The notes: generated by a model not told the origin, from the letters alone. A stretch of DNA of 64,000 bases from Flavobacterium sp. DG2-3 (GCF_030730925.1 NZ_JAVAMB010000015.1:46824-110823); one strand, 5' to 3'; positions 33,766 through 42,561 are shown, numbered from the stretch's first letter. Translations and numbers: made by a program.

Positions 33766-35010
33766 TTATTCGTCTCTAAGTGCTACAATAGGTTTAATTT
33801 TGGCTGCTCTGTAGGCTGGAAAAAATCCCGCCATAGCTCCCGCAAATACTAGCAGGATTAAAGTGGTTAAAGCCACACCGAAATCTACTTCTGGATTTCT
33901 GAAAAATTCGCTTTCTACCATCGGGCCAACAAATTCTAATAAAAGCAGACTTCCTAGCAAGCCCACAAAACCAGCAATTGTCGTAATAAAAATAGACTCG
34001 TGAAGGATCATCGAAATAATCGAAAAAGGTGAAGCTCCCAATGCTTTTCGGATACCGATTTCTTTGGTTCTTTCTTTTACAATAATAAGCATGATATTAC
34101 TCACACCTACCACACCTGCAATAATGGTACAGATACCAACCCACCAGAAAAAGATTCTGATATATAAGTTCAAATCGTAAAATTGTTTGGCATCTTTAAC
34201 AGAATTATAAACTCCCACACCTCCATCATCTTCAGGAGCCACCACATTTTTACTCTTTAATAAATCTTTTAAATCTTGCGTAAATTTTTCTGACTGCGCC
34301 AAAGCTTCATCATAATTGTCTGTCTTTTTTAAAGTAAAAAACAAGTTGCTGATCTTATCGCCTCCACCAAAAGTTTTCTGAACTGTAGTTAACGGCAAAT
34401 AAGCACGAGTCTCTTCTCTTTCTCCTCCCGGATCTGTAAAGACTCCAACTACTTTAAAATTAATGTTGTTTATTAGAATTTCCTCTCCGATTGCATCCTT
34501 GTCTTTCAGCAGATCGTTTTTCAATTTCATTCCAATAACCGCCACTTTTGCATTACTTTCTATATCCTTAGCATTTACATAACGGCCTTGAACTATGGTT
34601 AAGTTTTCTATTCCACCATAATCTGGATTTACACCTCTAAACTGGTAACTTCCTGACTCTTTGCCGTAAGCAAAAGGCTGCCCCCAATAATTATTGGTTG
34701 AAGCTCTCAAATCTAATTTATCTTCAAATTTTTGTACCGATTGATTGTAATCGCTATTGCGAAATTGAATTTGTCTTCCTGGGTTTAATCCTTTGTATTC
34801 TTTAGTAGTGGTTCCAGACCAGACCTCAATGATTCCTGCGGCATCTCGTTCAAATTGTTTTTCAATTCCGTTTTGCAGACCTTTACCTGCACCGAGAAGA
34901 ATTACCAAAATAAAAATTCCCGAAGCCACAGAAATTCCCGTTAAGAATGTTCTTAAACGGTTTTTAGAAATGGCCTCAAATATTTCCTGCCAGCGTTCAA
35001 TATTAAACAT
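33766..35010 (-). CDS. MacB-type ABC transporter permease (first copy)
   Basis: A 414-residue FtsX/MacB-type permease: N-terminal helix (about 18-40), periplasmic core, and C-terminal helices including VKERTKEIGIRKALGASPFSIISMIL. It overlaps the ATPase gene by 8 bp and is 2 bp from the second permease, so all three are translationally coupled. The periplasmic MacB-core domains of the two permeases are only distantly alike, while the signature regions are close. Confidence 0.92.
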   Translation of the reverse strand: MFNIERWQEIFEAISKNRLRTFLTGISVASGIFILVILLGAGKGLQNGIEKQFERDAAGIIEVWSGTTTKEYKGLNPGRQIQFRNSDYNQSVQKFEDKLDLRASTNNYWGQPFAYGKESGSYQFRGVNPDYGGIENLTIVQGRYVNAKDIESNAKVAVIGMKLKNDLLKDKDAIGEEILINNINFKVVGVFTDPGGEREETRAYLPLTTVQKTFGGGDKISNLFFTLKKTDNYDEALAQSEKFTQDLKDLLKSKNVVAPEDDGGVGVYNSVKDAKQFYDLNLYIRIFFWWVGICTIIAGVVGVSNIMLIIVKERTKEIGIRKALGASPFSIISMILHESIFITTIAGFVGLLGSLLLLEFVGPMVESEFFRNPEVDFGVALTTLILLVFAGAMAGFFPAYRAAKIKPIVALRDE

Positions 35011-35704
35011 AAGACGAAGCTCTAACTTGTTCTACTTTTTTATCATCGATAATTAATCCATCTTTTAGGACTACATTTCTTTTGCACATTGCAGCAATAT
35101 CAGGTTCGTGTGTAACAATCAAAATTGTTTTTCCTTCATCATTAATTCCTTGAATCAATTCCATAACTTCATAAGAAGTTTTAGTATCCAAAGCTCCAGT
35201 CGGCTCATCGGCAAGCAATACTTTCGGGTTCGAAGCCAATGCTCTTGCAATAGCAACACGCTGTTTCTGACCTCCAGAAAGTTCATTTGGCAAGTGATGA
35301 ACGTGAGTTCCTAAGCCCACTTTTTCCAAATATTTCATTGCTATCTCGTAACGTTCCTTTCTTTTTACACCTTGATAATACAATGGCATAGCAACATTGT
35401 CTAATGCAGTTTTGTAATTTATTAAGTTAAAAGACTGAAAAACAAAACCTAAAAATTTGTTACGATATTTTGAAGCAATTGTTTCATTTAATTTCTTAAT
35501 TGGCGTTTTGTCTAAAATATAACTTCCAGAATCGGCTTCGTCCAAAATCCCTAAAATATTAAGAAGTGTCGACTTACCCGAACCCGATGAACCCATGATC
35601 GCAACTAATTCTCCTTCTTCTATATTAAAATTAATTCCTTTTAACACGTGTAATTCTGAACTTCCCATCTTATAGGATTTGTGTAAATCTTTAATTTCGA
35701 TCAT
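35003..35704 (-). CDS. ABC transporter ATP-binding protein (MacB/LolD type)
   Basis: From the ATG at 35704 the protein has 233 residues (MIEIKDLHKSYKMG). A reading starting at 35737 adds a short hydrophobic N-terminus and is unlikely. Walker A is GSSGSGKST (38-46), the signature LSGGQKQR is at 142-149, and Walker B with the catalytic Glu is VLLADEPTGALD (162-173). These are the features of the MacB/LolD subfamily. It is the first gene of the efflux operon (ATPase, two permeases, adaptor, TolC, adaptor), transcribed divergently from the DUF4403 gene. Confidence 0.94.
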   Translation of the reverse strand: MIEIKDLHKSYKMGSSELHVLKGINFNIEEGELVAIMGSSGSGKSTLLNILGILDEADSGSYILDKTPIKKLNETIASKYRNKFLGFVFQSFNLINYKTALDNVAMPLYYQGVKRKERYEIAMKYLEKVGLGTHVHHLPNELSGGQKQRVAIARALASNPKVLLADEPTGALDTKTSYEVMELIQGINDEGKTILIVTHEPDIAAMCKRNVVLKDGLIIDDKKVEQVRASSYV

Positions 35705-35882
35705 GGTATTGTTAAATTTTTTAGACAATAATAACATTTTTATTAAGTAATTTATGATAATAAAAAGTTAATAATTTTGTTACCTATTTTGTATTAGACT
35801 TGCTTTTTTACTTATTGTTACACTTTTTTAATAAAATATCATAGTTTTCGTAATTTTACCTTGTCTTAAAAATTCATACTAA

Positions 35883-37289
35883 ATGAAGCTTACTTCTATA
35901 ATTTCAATGTTTTCGGTGCTTGCCGTACTCACAAGCTGTTCTTCGACACAAAAATTAGAAACCTTAAAACCAGAACCAGATGATGCGAGTCCGCTAGTTT
36001 ATGACAACAGTCCGTCGTTCATCAATCTTCCTATTACAATAAAATTAAATGACATTGAAAATCAGACCAATGCTTTTCTTAACGGATTAATTTATGAAGA
36101 TACTAATATCGAAGACGACGATATTGAAATGAAAATCTGGAAACAAGCTCCGATCAAAATTCAAAATGATTCTGCTAATCCTGATAAACGAATTAAAACC
36201 ATTTTGCCGCTTAAAGCGAATATCAAATACAGAATCGGCACAAAGAAATTAGGAGTCGAATTGTACGATGTGAGAGAATTTAATTTGAACGGAACTATTA
36301 CTTTATCCAGCGAAACAGCTTTGACCAACTGGAAACTCAGTACAAAAACTGAATTTAAATCGATCGATTGGAGTGAAACACCGACTATGAACGTTTTTGG
36401 CAAAAACATGCCGATTACTTATTTAATAAATCCTGCGATTTCTATTTTTAAAAATAAACTAGAAAAGACAATAGACGAAGCAATAGAAAAATCAATGGAT
36501 TTTAAACCGAATGTTCTTCAGGCGGTCGAAAAAATCTGCACGCCATTTCAAATGAGCGACACTTATGAAAGTTGGCTTCGCATTGTTCCTGTCGAAATTT
36601 ATTCTACAAATGCCAAACTTAAAAACGATTCTTTCCTGTTAGATATGGGTATGAAATGCAATATGGAAACCATCGTTGGAAAACAGCCAGAATCTAAATA
36701 CAATGCCAGTAAAATTGTTTTAAAACCTGTTGCCAAAATCCCAAATCAAATTTCTGCCAATATTGCCGCGATTTCGAGTTATGTTGATGCTTCTAAAATT
36801 ATGACCAAGAATTTTGCAGGCCAAGAATTTGGCTCAGGAAGCAAAAAAGTAACGGTTAAAAATGTTTCAATTTGGCATAAAGACGGAAAAATGGTTATCG
36901 CATTAGATGTTTTAGGATCTATAAACGGAACGCTTTATTTAAATGGATTTCCTTCATACAACGCACAAACCAAAGAAATTTATTTCGAAAAACTAGATTA
37001 CGTTTTAGACACCAAAAGCAAATTGATGCGAACAGCCAACTGGCTAGCTCAAGGATATGTTTTAAGAAAAATGGAAGAAAGCTGCCGTTATTCAATCCAG
37101 CCCAATCTGGAAGAAGGCAAAAAAAGCATGGCTTCTTATTTAAAGAATTACTCCCCAATGCCTGGTGTATTTGTAAACGGAAAAATGGAAGATATTCAGT
37201 TTGATAAAATTCAATTGACCAATCAAGCCATAATTGCATTCATCAAAATAAACGGGACGGTGAATGTTTCGGTAAACGGACTAAAGTAA
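35883..37289 (+). CDS. DUF4403 family lipoprotein
   Basis: A 468-residue lipoprotein with signal and lipobox SVLAVLTSCSSTQK (Cys near 19). The body is a repeated tubular-lipid-binding-like pattern and matches DUF4403 (SINLPITIKLNDIENQTNAFLNGLIY at the start; PFDKIQLTNQAIIAFIKINGTVNVSVNGL at the end). DUF4403 function is unknown; the fold is thought to resemble bactericidal/TULIP-type lipid-binding proteins, which I give as a weak recollection. It is monocistronic and diverges from the efflux operon. Confidence 0.85.
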   Translation: MKLTSIISMFSVLAVLTSCSSTQKLETLKPEPDDASPLVYDNSPSFINLPITIKLNDIENQTNAFLNGLIYEDTNIEDDDIEMKIWKQAPIKIQNDSANPDKRIKTILPLKANIKYRIGTKKLGVELYDVREFNLNGTITLSSETALTNWKLSTKTEFKSIDWSETPTMNVFGKNMPITYLINPAISIFKNKLEKTIDEAIEKSMDFKPNVLQAVEKICTPFQMSDTYESWLRIVPVEIYSTNAKLKNDSFLLDMGMKCNMETIVGKQPESKYNASKIVLKPVAKIPNQISANIAAISSYVDASKIMTKNFAGQEFGSGSKKVTVKNVSIWHKDGKMVIALDVLGSINGTLYLNGFPSYNAQTKEIYFEKLDYVLDTKSKLMRTANWLAQGYVLRKMEESCRYSIQPNLEEGKKSMASYLKNYSPMPGVFVNGKMEDIQFDKIQLTNQAIIAFIKINGTVNVSVNGLK

Positions 37290-37319
37290 AAAAAAGCTGT
37301 GTAATTACACCGCTTTTTT
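37288..37319. terminator. Bidirectional terminator between DUF4403 and oxidase-assembly genes
   Basis: AAAAAAGC-T-GTGT (37288-37301 region) pairs with ACAC-C-GCTTTTTT (37307-37319), with one mismatch and a short loop. A-rich and T-rich flanks on either side make it usable on both strands. It overlaps the stop codon of the convergent gene at 37305. Confidence 0.7.
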
Positions 37320-37565
37320 CTTTTTAGAATACATTCGATAAATCAAATATCCGATTATTAATACCAGTAAGTACGGAATTACCATTAAGTAAACAATTCC
37401 ATCATTTACTGCTTCAGCCTTTTTAGTATTAGAATCTCCTCCTAAAGCCGCACGGCACATAGCGCATTGAGCATTTGCAGAAATTCCAATTAAGAAAATA
37501 CAAATTCCAAAAAACATCTTTTGTAATTTGGAATTTGCCTTTTGAATTTTATTTTTAGTGTACAT
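37305..37565 (-). CDS. Small membrane protein with CxxC motif, oxidase-associated
   Basis: An 86-residue protein. A signal peptide or first helix (about 17-33) is followed by CAMCRAALGG with a CxxC pair, then a second helix (about 58-78, VYLMVIPYLLVLIIGYLIYRMY) and a basic tail. An internal Met17 could be the true start (MFFGICIFLIGISANAQ would then be a clean signal peptide). Its start overlaps the DUF420 stop by 11 bp. The Cys pair and neighbourhood suggest a role in heme or copper handling for cytochrome oxidase, but no characterised family is recognised. Confidence 0.6.
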   Translation of the reverse strand: MYTKNKIQKANSKLQKMFFGICIFLIGISANAQCAMCRAALGGDSNTKKAEAVNDGIVYLMVIPYLLVLIIGYLIYRMYSKKKKAV

Positions 37566-38097
37566 AATATGGCGAAATCATTAAGTAAACCACTACTCCC
37601 GTTACAGCCACATACAGCCAAAGCGGAAAAGTGATTTTAGCTATTTTTCTGTGTCTATCAAAACGCTGTGCAAGCGCTCTTACATACGTGATTAAAACAA
37701 GAGGAATAATAGCAATTGACAATAAAATATGTGTTACAAGAATAAAGAAATAGATATAACGTATAGCACCTTCTCCACCAAACTTCGTAGAATCTGAAGT
37801 CATGTGATACGCAACATACATTACCAAAAATGCAACAGACAATGCAATAGCCAAAGTCATTAATCGCTCGTGAAGTTTTTGTTTTCCATTCTTTATAGCC
37901 AAAACAGCCACAACCAAAACTACAGCTGTAAAACCGTTAATTGTAGCATAAATTGGAGGCAACATTGATAATGGCTCAACATTATAACCGAAATCTTTAA
38001 GTTTAACTCCAAACAAAATTGCCACAACAACCGGAATTACAATTGAAACCGCAATAATGAATTTATTATATTTTTTTTCTAAGGTATTATCTTCCAT
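37555..38097 (-). CDS. DUF420 membrane protein (CtaM-like)
   Basis: A 180-residue integral membrane protein with about five helices. It has the family histidines in YVAYHMTSD and FFILVTHILLSI, and a C-terminal FDRHRKIAKITFPLWLYVAVTGV. DUF420 members include CtaM of Bacillus and Staphylococcus, needed for assembly of heme A-containing oxidase. The gene sits directly after the SCO gene (4 bp) within the oxidase cluster, which fits that role. Confidence 0.85.
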   Translation of the reverse strand: MEDNTLEKKYNKFIIAVSIVIPVVVAILFGVKLKDFGYNVEPLSMLPPIYATINGFTAVVLVVAVLAIKNGKQKLHERLMTLAIALSVAFLVMYVAYHMTSDSTKFGGEGAIRYIYFFILVTHILLSIAIIPLVLITYVRALAQRFDRHRKIAKITFPLWLYVAVTGVVVYLMISPYYVH

Positions 38098-38100
38098 TTT

Positions 38101-38787
38101 TTATTCTTCTAATAAATTTTTAATGTCTTGCTGAATATCTCTTACTCCTTTTTTATCTAAACCATCATAATAGATACTCGGATTTCCAAATTCGTCTTTT
38201 CTACAACGAATATTCCCGTCTTTATCAATAAGAGCAAAAAGACCAGAATGCTCAAATCCGCCGCTTACTTTATCATTTTCTCCAGCGTATAGATTAAATC
38301 CTTTATTTGACAAATCCATAATTACGTTTCTGTCTCCAGTCAAGAAATTCCAGTTAGAAGATTTAACCCCAAGCAATTTTGCATGATCTTTTAAAACCTG
38401 AGGTGTATCATGTTTTGGATCGATTGTAATAGAAACAATTCCAAAATTCGGATTTCCAAAAAAAGTCTTTTCAATCTCCAACATACTCATGTTCATCTTT
38501 GGACAAATAGACGGACAAGTTGTAAAGAAGAATTCTAAAACATATACCTTTCCTTTATAGGTTTCATTTGAAATTTTGACATTATCCTGATTCGTCAATT
38601 CGAATTTTGGAGCCGGTCCAATTGTCAAAAGTTTAGCTTCTTTTGAAGATTTGGCTCCCACATTATCCAAACGGTTTCCTTTTACAACGTCACCGTTTTT
38701 AACTCGATCAACAATTTTAGGAATGGCGTAAATCCCAAAAATCAGAATGATAAAAGAGATTCCTATATATGATTTGTTTTTAAACAT
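38101..38787 (-). CDS. SCO1/SenC copper chaperone for cytochrome oxidase
   Basis: SCO proteins load copper into the CuA centre of cytochrome oxidase subunit II. The 228-residue protein has an N-terminal membrane anchor (about 7-27) and a thioredoxin-like domain with the metal-binding Cys91-x3-Cys95 (FTTCPSICPKMN) and His180 (GGFEHSGLF), a complete set. It follows the cysteine-less relative at 38799 by 11 bp and precedes DUF420. Confidence 0.93.
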   Translation of the reverse strand: MFKNKSYIGISFIILIFGIYAIPKIVDRVKNGDVVKGNRLDNVGAKSSKEAKLLTIGPAPKFELTNQDNVKISNETYKGKVYVLEFFFTTCPSICPKMNMSMLEIEKTFFGNPNFGIVSITIDPKHDTPQVLKDHAKLLGVKSSNWNFLTGDRNVIMDLSNKGFNLYAGENDKVSGGFEHSGLFALIDKDGNIRCRKDEFGNPSIYYDGLDKKGVRDIQQDIKNLLEE

Positions 38788-38798
38788 TATAAATGATT

Positions 38799-39440
38799 TT
38801 AAAGTTGCTTTGTAGCGTTGTGATTCTTCTTTAAAGCTGCGCGGTATTCGTATAAAATGATTTTGAAGTCATCCAGCATTTCATTACTCAACTCAGACGG
38901 GTGAAAGGTGTCATATCCCTCTTTATAATCTTTTTGTTCTTTTCTTCCTCTAAGATTTCTTTCTTTATCGATAATGTAAACATTAGAAGTTCCAAGATTT
39001 TCATTTAATTTACCTTTCAAATGCAATCCATCATAAAACTTCTGGATTTCTTCTTTTGAAGCAAATACGAAATTCCAATTTTTAACATCCGTAAAAGGAG
39101 ATAAAGCATCAACTATTTTTTGAGCTTCTTTTTCAGTTCCTATCGGACACAGAACCACAAACTGAAGATCTTCGAATCCGTTATAACGTTTATAGATCTT
39201 TTCATTTAGATTAAAATAATTCCCTCTATTTTCCAGAATATTTGTGCCGGCAAAACCTAATACGGTAATCTTTTTATCTAGGGAGATTTTTTTTCCATTT
39301 AATGAATTCCAATCTCCAAAATCAGGCACTTTAGATGTTATTACAGGAAGAGTTGTAAAACTATTTACGCCAGAAGCAAAAAACAAATATGCTACAATTG
39401 GCAACACAAAAAGTACAAAGAGAACTATATTTTTTTTCAT
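38799..39440 (-). CDS. SCO/thioredoxin-fold relative without metal-binding cysteines
   Basis: A 213-residue protein with an N-terminal membrane anchor (about 4-24). The soluble domain is arranged like SCO: ITVLGFAGTNILENRG lies where SCO has its CxxxC loop, but there is no Cys pair (a single Cys98 is in VVLCPIG). The C-terminal half has VYIIDKERNLRGR like the IDKDGNIRCR of its neighbour. It is probably a paralogue of the adjacent SCO gene that lost redox/metal residues. The 11-bp gap suggests cotranscription and maybe a structural or regulatory role in oxidase assembly. Confidence 0.65.
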   Translation of the reverse strand: MKKNIVLFVLFVLPIVAYLFFASGVNSFTTLPVITSKVPDFGDWNSLNGKKISLDKKITVLGFAGTNILENRGNYFNLNEKIYKRYNGFEDLQFVVLCPIGTEKEAQKIVDALSPFTDVKNWNFVFASKEEIQKFYDGLHLKGKLNENLGTSNVYIIDKERNLRGRKEQKDYKEGYDTFHPSELSNEMLDDFKIILYEYRAALKKNHNATKQL

Positions 39441-39473
39441 TGTAGTAACGGAAAGTTATTGAGGTACAAAAAT

Positions 39474-39497
39474 AAAAAAATCCCGATGTTATCGGGA
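39474..39497 (-). terminator. Terminator after the oxidase subunit genes
   Basis: TCCCGAT (39481-39487) and ATCGGGA (39491-39497) form a 7-bp perfect stem with a GTT loop. On the minus strand it is followed by seven T. It ends the cyoE-to-subunit-IV unit (stop at 39520) and separates it from the SCO genes. Confidence 0.85.
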
Positions 39498-39519
39498 CTC
39501 TTTTCGAATTAATATCATG

Positions 39520-39870
39520 TTAAAAATTCCATTTAATAGTAGAATCTTTAAAAACCCCATAAATATAATGTCCTTCTGTTAACAGAATAAACAATAAATA
39601 TAAAACTAGGAAGATAACAGGAGAAACTACAGACCATCTAAGGCTGCTTTTTTCACCTTCCATGTGCATAAATGCCCATACAATATAATAAGCTTTGAAA
39701 ATTGTTAGGATATAGAAAATCCAGTTTAACAAATTCAAACCAACAAAATGTGTAAATTCTAATGACGCAGGTTTGTAGATACCTAAGATAACTTCAACCG
39801 TAGTTACTAATGAAAGTAATCCGAAAACAAACCAGATTCTTTTTGTATTTGATACGTGCTCGTGTGACAT
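39520..39870 (-). CDS. Cytochrome c oxidase subunit IV family protein
   Basis: A 116-residue membrane protein with three helices (about 12-32, 40-63 and 82-103) and the motif AFMHMEGEKSSLRW, typical of the short prokaryotic subunit IV (COX4_pro). The His-rich ends (MSHEH, EGHYIYG) are also common. It is the last gene of a unit with two subunit III genes and heme O synthase. It stabilises the oxidase complex; the catalytic subunits I and II are not in this window. Confidence 0.85.
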   Translation of the reverse strand: MSHEHVSNTKRIWFVFGLLSLVTTVEVILGIYKPASLEFTHFVGLNLLNWIFYILTIFKAYYIVWAFMHMEGEKSSLRWSVVSPVIFLVLYLLFILLTEGHYIYGVFKDSTIKWNF

Positions 39871-39888
39871 AATAATTAAATTCTAAAA

Positions 39889-40872
39889 TTAAACTAGGTA
39901 GAAAACTGTAAATACAAATACCCAAACTAAATCTACGAAGTGCCAGTATAATCCAACTTTTTCAACCATTTCGTAGCTTCTTCTCTTCTCGTAAGTACCT
40001 AATAATACATTAAAGAAAATAATGATATTGATAATAACTCCAGAGAATACGTGGAATCCGTGGAAACCTGTAATAAAGAAGAAGAAATCAGCAAATAATT
40101 TATTACCGTACTCGTTTCTGATCAAGTTAGCACCTTCTACAACATATTTAGCAGTTGCTAAATGTTTTTCAGACTCTTCTCTTGATAAGATTGTCTTTTT
40201 CTTTTTATCTGTAAGTTTTTCTGTTCTGATTAAAACTTCTGGATGAGCTTTAAATCCTGCTTGAACTTCAGCAACTGTGTAAGTTGGTAAAGATTGTGCA
40301 TCTTCCATAAACCAAGTTGAATGGCTTCTTGTTAAAGCTTCTCTTTGTTCTGGCAATTTAACAGCAAAATCAGCTAAAGCTACTCTTTTACCATCTTTAT
40401 CCACAAACTGAAGTAAACTTCCTCCAGCTGTTTCAACTGCACCGTACTCACCTTTAATGAAGTTTTTCCATTCCCAAGCTTGAGAACCAACGAAAATTAA
40501 ACCTCCAATAATAGTTAAGAACATATAAACTGCAACTTTTGTCTTTTTCAATTGGTGACCTGCATCAACAGCTAGTACCATTGTTACAGAAGAAAAGATC
40601 AAAATAAAAGTCATTAAAGCTACATAATACATTGGAGCCGCAACACCATGCATAAATGGGAAGTGAGTGAACACTTCATCAGCCAAAGGCCAAGTTTCAA
40701 TAAATTTGAATCTAGAAAAACCATAAGCTCCTAGAAATCCAGAGAATGTTAAGGCATCTGATACGATAAAAAACCACATCATCATTTTACCATAACTTGC
40801 TCCTAAAGGCTCATTGTGACCGCCTCCCCAAGTTTTTTCGTCGTTGTTTGCAGTAGTAACTGTCGCTCCCAT
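39889..40872 (-). CDS. Cytochrome c oxidase subunit III with large soluble insertion
   Basis: A 327-residue subunit III. Membrane helices lie at about 31-55, 79-105, 112-132, 259-290 and 304-327; conserved ends are QAWEWKNFI (131-139) and FITGFHGFHVFSG (266-278), then YWHFVDLVWVFVF. Between QAWEWKNFI and the ITGFHGFH segment there is a roughly 120-residue hydrophilic insertion (140-258), rich in charged residues (KLTDKKKKTILSREESEKHL). Ordinary subunit III has only a short loop there. The insertion would face one side of the membrane and might bind a partner. Followed by a shorter subunit III gene at 40915. Confidence 0.9.
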   Translation of the reverse strand: MGATVTTANNDEKTWGGGHNEPLGASYGKMMMWFFIVSDALTFSGFLGAYGFSRFKFIETWPLADEVFTHFPFMHGVAAPMYYVALMTFILIFSSVTMVLAVDAGHQLKKTKVAVYMFLTIIGGLIFVGSQAWEWKNFIKGEYGAVETAGGSLLQFVDKDGKRVALADFAVKLPEQREALTRSHSTWFMEDAQSLPTYTVAEVQAGFKAHPEVLIRTEKLTDKKKKTILSREESEKHLATAKYVVEGANLIRNEYGNKLFADFFFFITGFHGFHVFSGVIINIIIFFNVLLGTYEKRRSYEMVEKVGLYWHFVDLVWVFVFTVFYLV

Positions 40873-40914
40873 AAAAGATATTCGTTAAAAAGTTCCCAAA
40901 TTTACGTTTTTTTC

Positions 40915-41499
40915 TTATTTAAAGAAATATAAAAATAAAAATAAATATACCCATAATAAATCCAAAAAGTGCCAATACATCGCACCTAGCTCTATGCCAA
41001 GAGTTTGAGTCGAATTGTATTTTTGTTTAAAATGATTATAAATTATAATTAAAAGTGAAATTAATCCGCCAGCTAAGTGCAACAAGTGTGTAACTGTTAC
41101 CACATAAAGAAAAGTTGTAGTAATTGAACTACCTTCTCCTGTAAAGTAATACCCTTCTGCAACGATTTGTCCAAATCCTTGAAATTGCAATACCACAAAT
41201 AAAATCCCTAAAGCCAAAGTTCCAAGAAGCAAGCCTGTAACTGCGCTTCTATTGTCTTTCTGAATGGCTTTTTTTGCCAGATGAAAAGTAACACTGCAGG
41301 CAATAATTACTGCTGTACTCCAATAGAAAGCCGAAGGAAGCTCAAAATTCTTCAACCAGTCTGCTCTTGATTTACTTACTACAAATGCACTTGTTAAACC
41401 AGCAAACATCATGGTCATACTAACCATCGCGAAAAGCAGAATCAGTTTTGCTGATTTTGACTTTCTTACTTGCTCTTGTGTTTTCAATATCATTTCCAT
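40915..41499 (-). CDS. Heme-copper oxidase subunit III (short form)
   Basis: A 194-residue membrane protein with five helices and the conserved motif GAMYWHFLDLLWVYLFLFLYFF at the C-terminus, and THLLHLAGGLISL within. This is the CyoC/CtaE-type subunit III. A start at Met3 (MILKTQEQ) is also possible. It lies 2 bp after cyoE and 42 bp before the longer subunit III gene, so two subunit III versions are made from one transcript. Confidence 0.88.
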   Translation of the reverse strand: MEMILKTQEQVRKSKSAKLILLFAMVSMTMMFAGLTSAFVVSKSRADWLKNFELPSAFYWSTAVIIACSVTFHLAKKAIQKDNRSAVTGLLLGTLALGILFVVLQFQGFGQIVAEGYYFTGEGSSITTTFLYVVTVTHLLHLAGGLISLLIIIYNHFKQKYNSTQTLGIELGAMYWHFLDLLWVYLFLFLYFFK

Positions 41500-41501
41500 A
41501 A

Positions 41502-42404
41502 CTATCTTAAAAATTTATCTACTATAAATACAATTTGTAAAAGCGAAATATAAGAAACGCTCACTAACATTAATGTTCTCGCTGCTTTTGCGGTTCTTAG
41601 CTTATATAGACGAACTGCATAAAAAAGCATCCAAATCCCTAATAGAAACACTAAAACGGCTGCAATTGGAGAAATAAATAATTGGCCTGTAAAACCTAAT
41701 ACTGGTAATAACGACGCTATTATAAGCCAAATTGTATACAATATGATTTGTAACGCAGTTCCTTTATCTTTTTTGCCTGTCGGAAGCATAAAAATTCCTG
41801 CTTTCTCATAGTCTTCATACAAAAACCATCCGATTGACCAAAAATGTGGAAACTGCCAAAAAAATTGAATTAAAAATAAAGTTCCCGCTTCAATGCCAAA
41901 TTCGCCAGTTGCTGCTACCCAGCCCAGCATAAACGGAATTGCCCCAGGAAAAGCTCCAACAAAAACAGATAATGATGTAACTGTTTTTAAAGGTGTATAA
42001 ACGCTTGTATATAAAAATATAGAAATTGCAGCAAACATTGCCGACTTAGCATTTATTGTATAAAGAAGCGCAATACCAATTATAGTAAGTAGACTTGCTA
42101 CTAATAAAGCCACTTTAGGTGACATACGTCCAGAGGGAACCGGACGGTTTTTGGTACGATCCATTAAAGAATCGATATCTTTTTCGATTACCTGATTAAA
42201 AGCATTTGAAGCTCCAACCATGCAATAGCCTCCAATTGACAAAACCAAAAGAACACTCCATTTAAAAGGATGATCAGCATCTACTCCTAATAAATATCCA
42301 GCAATAGACGAAAACAATACACTAATCGCCAGACCAGCTTTAGTAATCTCTTTAAAATCTAGAAATATTGATTTGATTGATAATGTATTTTTTGCAGCGT
42401 TCAA
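41502..42404 (-). CDS. cyoE: Heme O synthase (protoheme IX farnesyltransferase)
   Basis: CyoE/CtaB transfers farnesyl to heme B to give heme O for the oxidase. The 300-residue membrane protein has the UbiA-family motifs NAFNQVIEKDIDSLMDRT (67-84) followed by KNRPVPSG (85-92), and the second Asp-rich loop YEDYEKAGIFMLP. About nine helices follow. It starts the oxidase transcription unit; a TACATTTG -7 word lies 36 bp upstream. Confidence 0.93.
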   Translation of the reverse strand: MNAAKNTLSIKSIFLDFKEITKAGLAISVLFSSIAGYLLGVDADHPFKWSVLLVLSIGGYCMVGASNAFNQVIEKDIDSLMDRTKNRPVPSGRMSPKVALLVASLLTIIGIALLYTINAKSAMFAAISIFLYTSVYTPLKTVTSLSVFVGAFPGAIPFMLGWVAATGEFGIEAGTLFLIQFFWQFPHFWSIGWFLYEDYEKAGIFMLPTGKKDKGTALQIILYTIWLIIASLLPVLGFTGQLFISPIAAVLVFLLGIWMLFYAVRLYKLRTAKAARTLMLVSVSYISLLQIVFIVDKFLR

Positions 42405-42439
42405 TACCGTTGTATTTTGTGTATTTTTTTTGAGTGGTG

Positions 42440-42447
42440 CAAATGTA
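42440..42447 (-). promoter_or_regulatory. Candidate -7 element upstream of cyoE
   Basis: The minus strand reads TACATTTG, an exact TAnnTTTG match, ending about 36 bp before the cyoE start codon. No good TTTG -33 match accompanies it. Confidence 0.4.
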
Positions 42448-42561
42448 CAAATTAGATTGTAGAATATAATCCTATAAAATTAGATTTTTTTCAATAAACC
42501 CTTTACAAATTAAGATCTCAGCATTCTTTAACACTATTATTTCGAAAAATCTTATTAAAAA

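Noticed and set aside
35705..35882. Promoters in the gap between the efflux operon and DUF4403
   Set aside because: TTTG words occur but none at correct spacing from a TAnnTTTG element on either strand.
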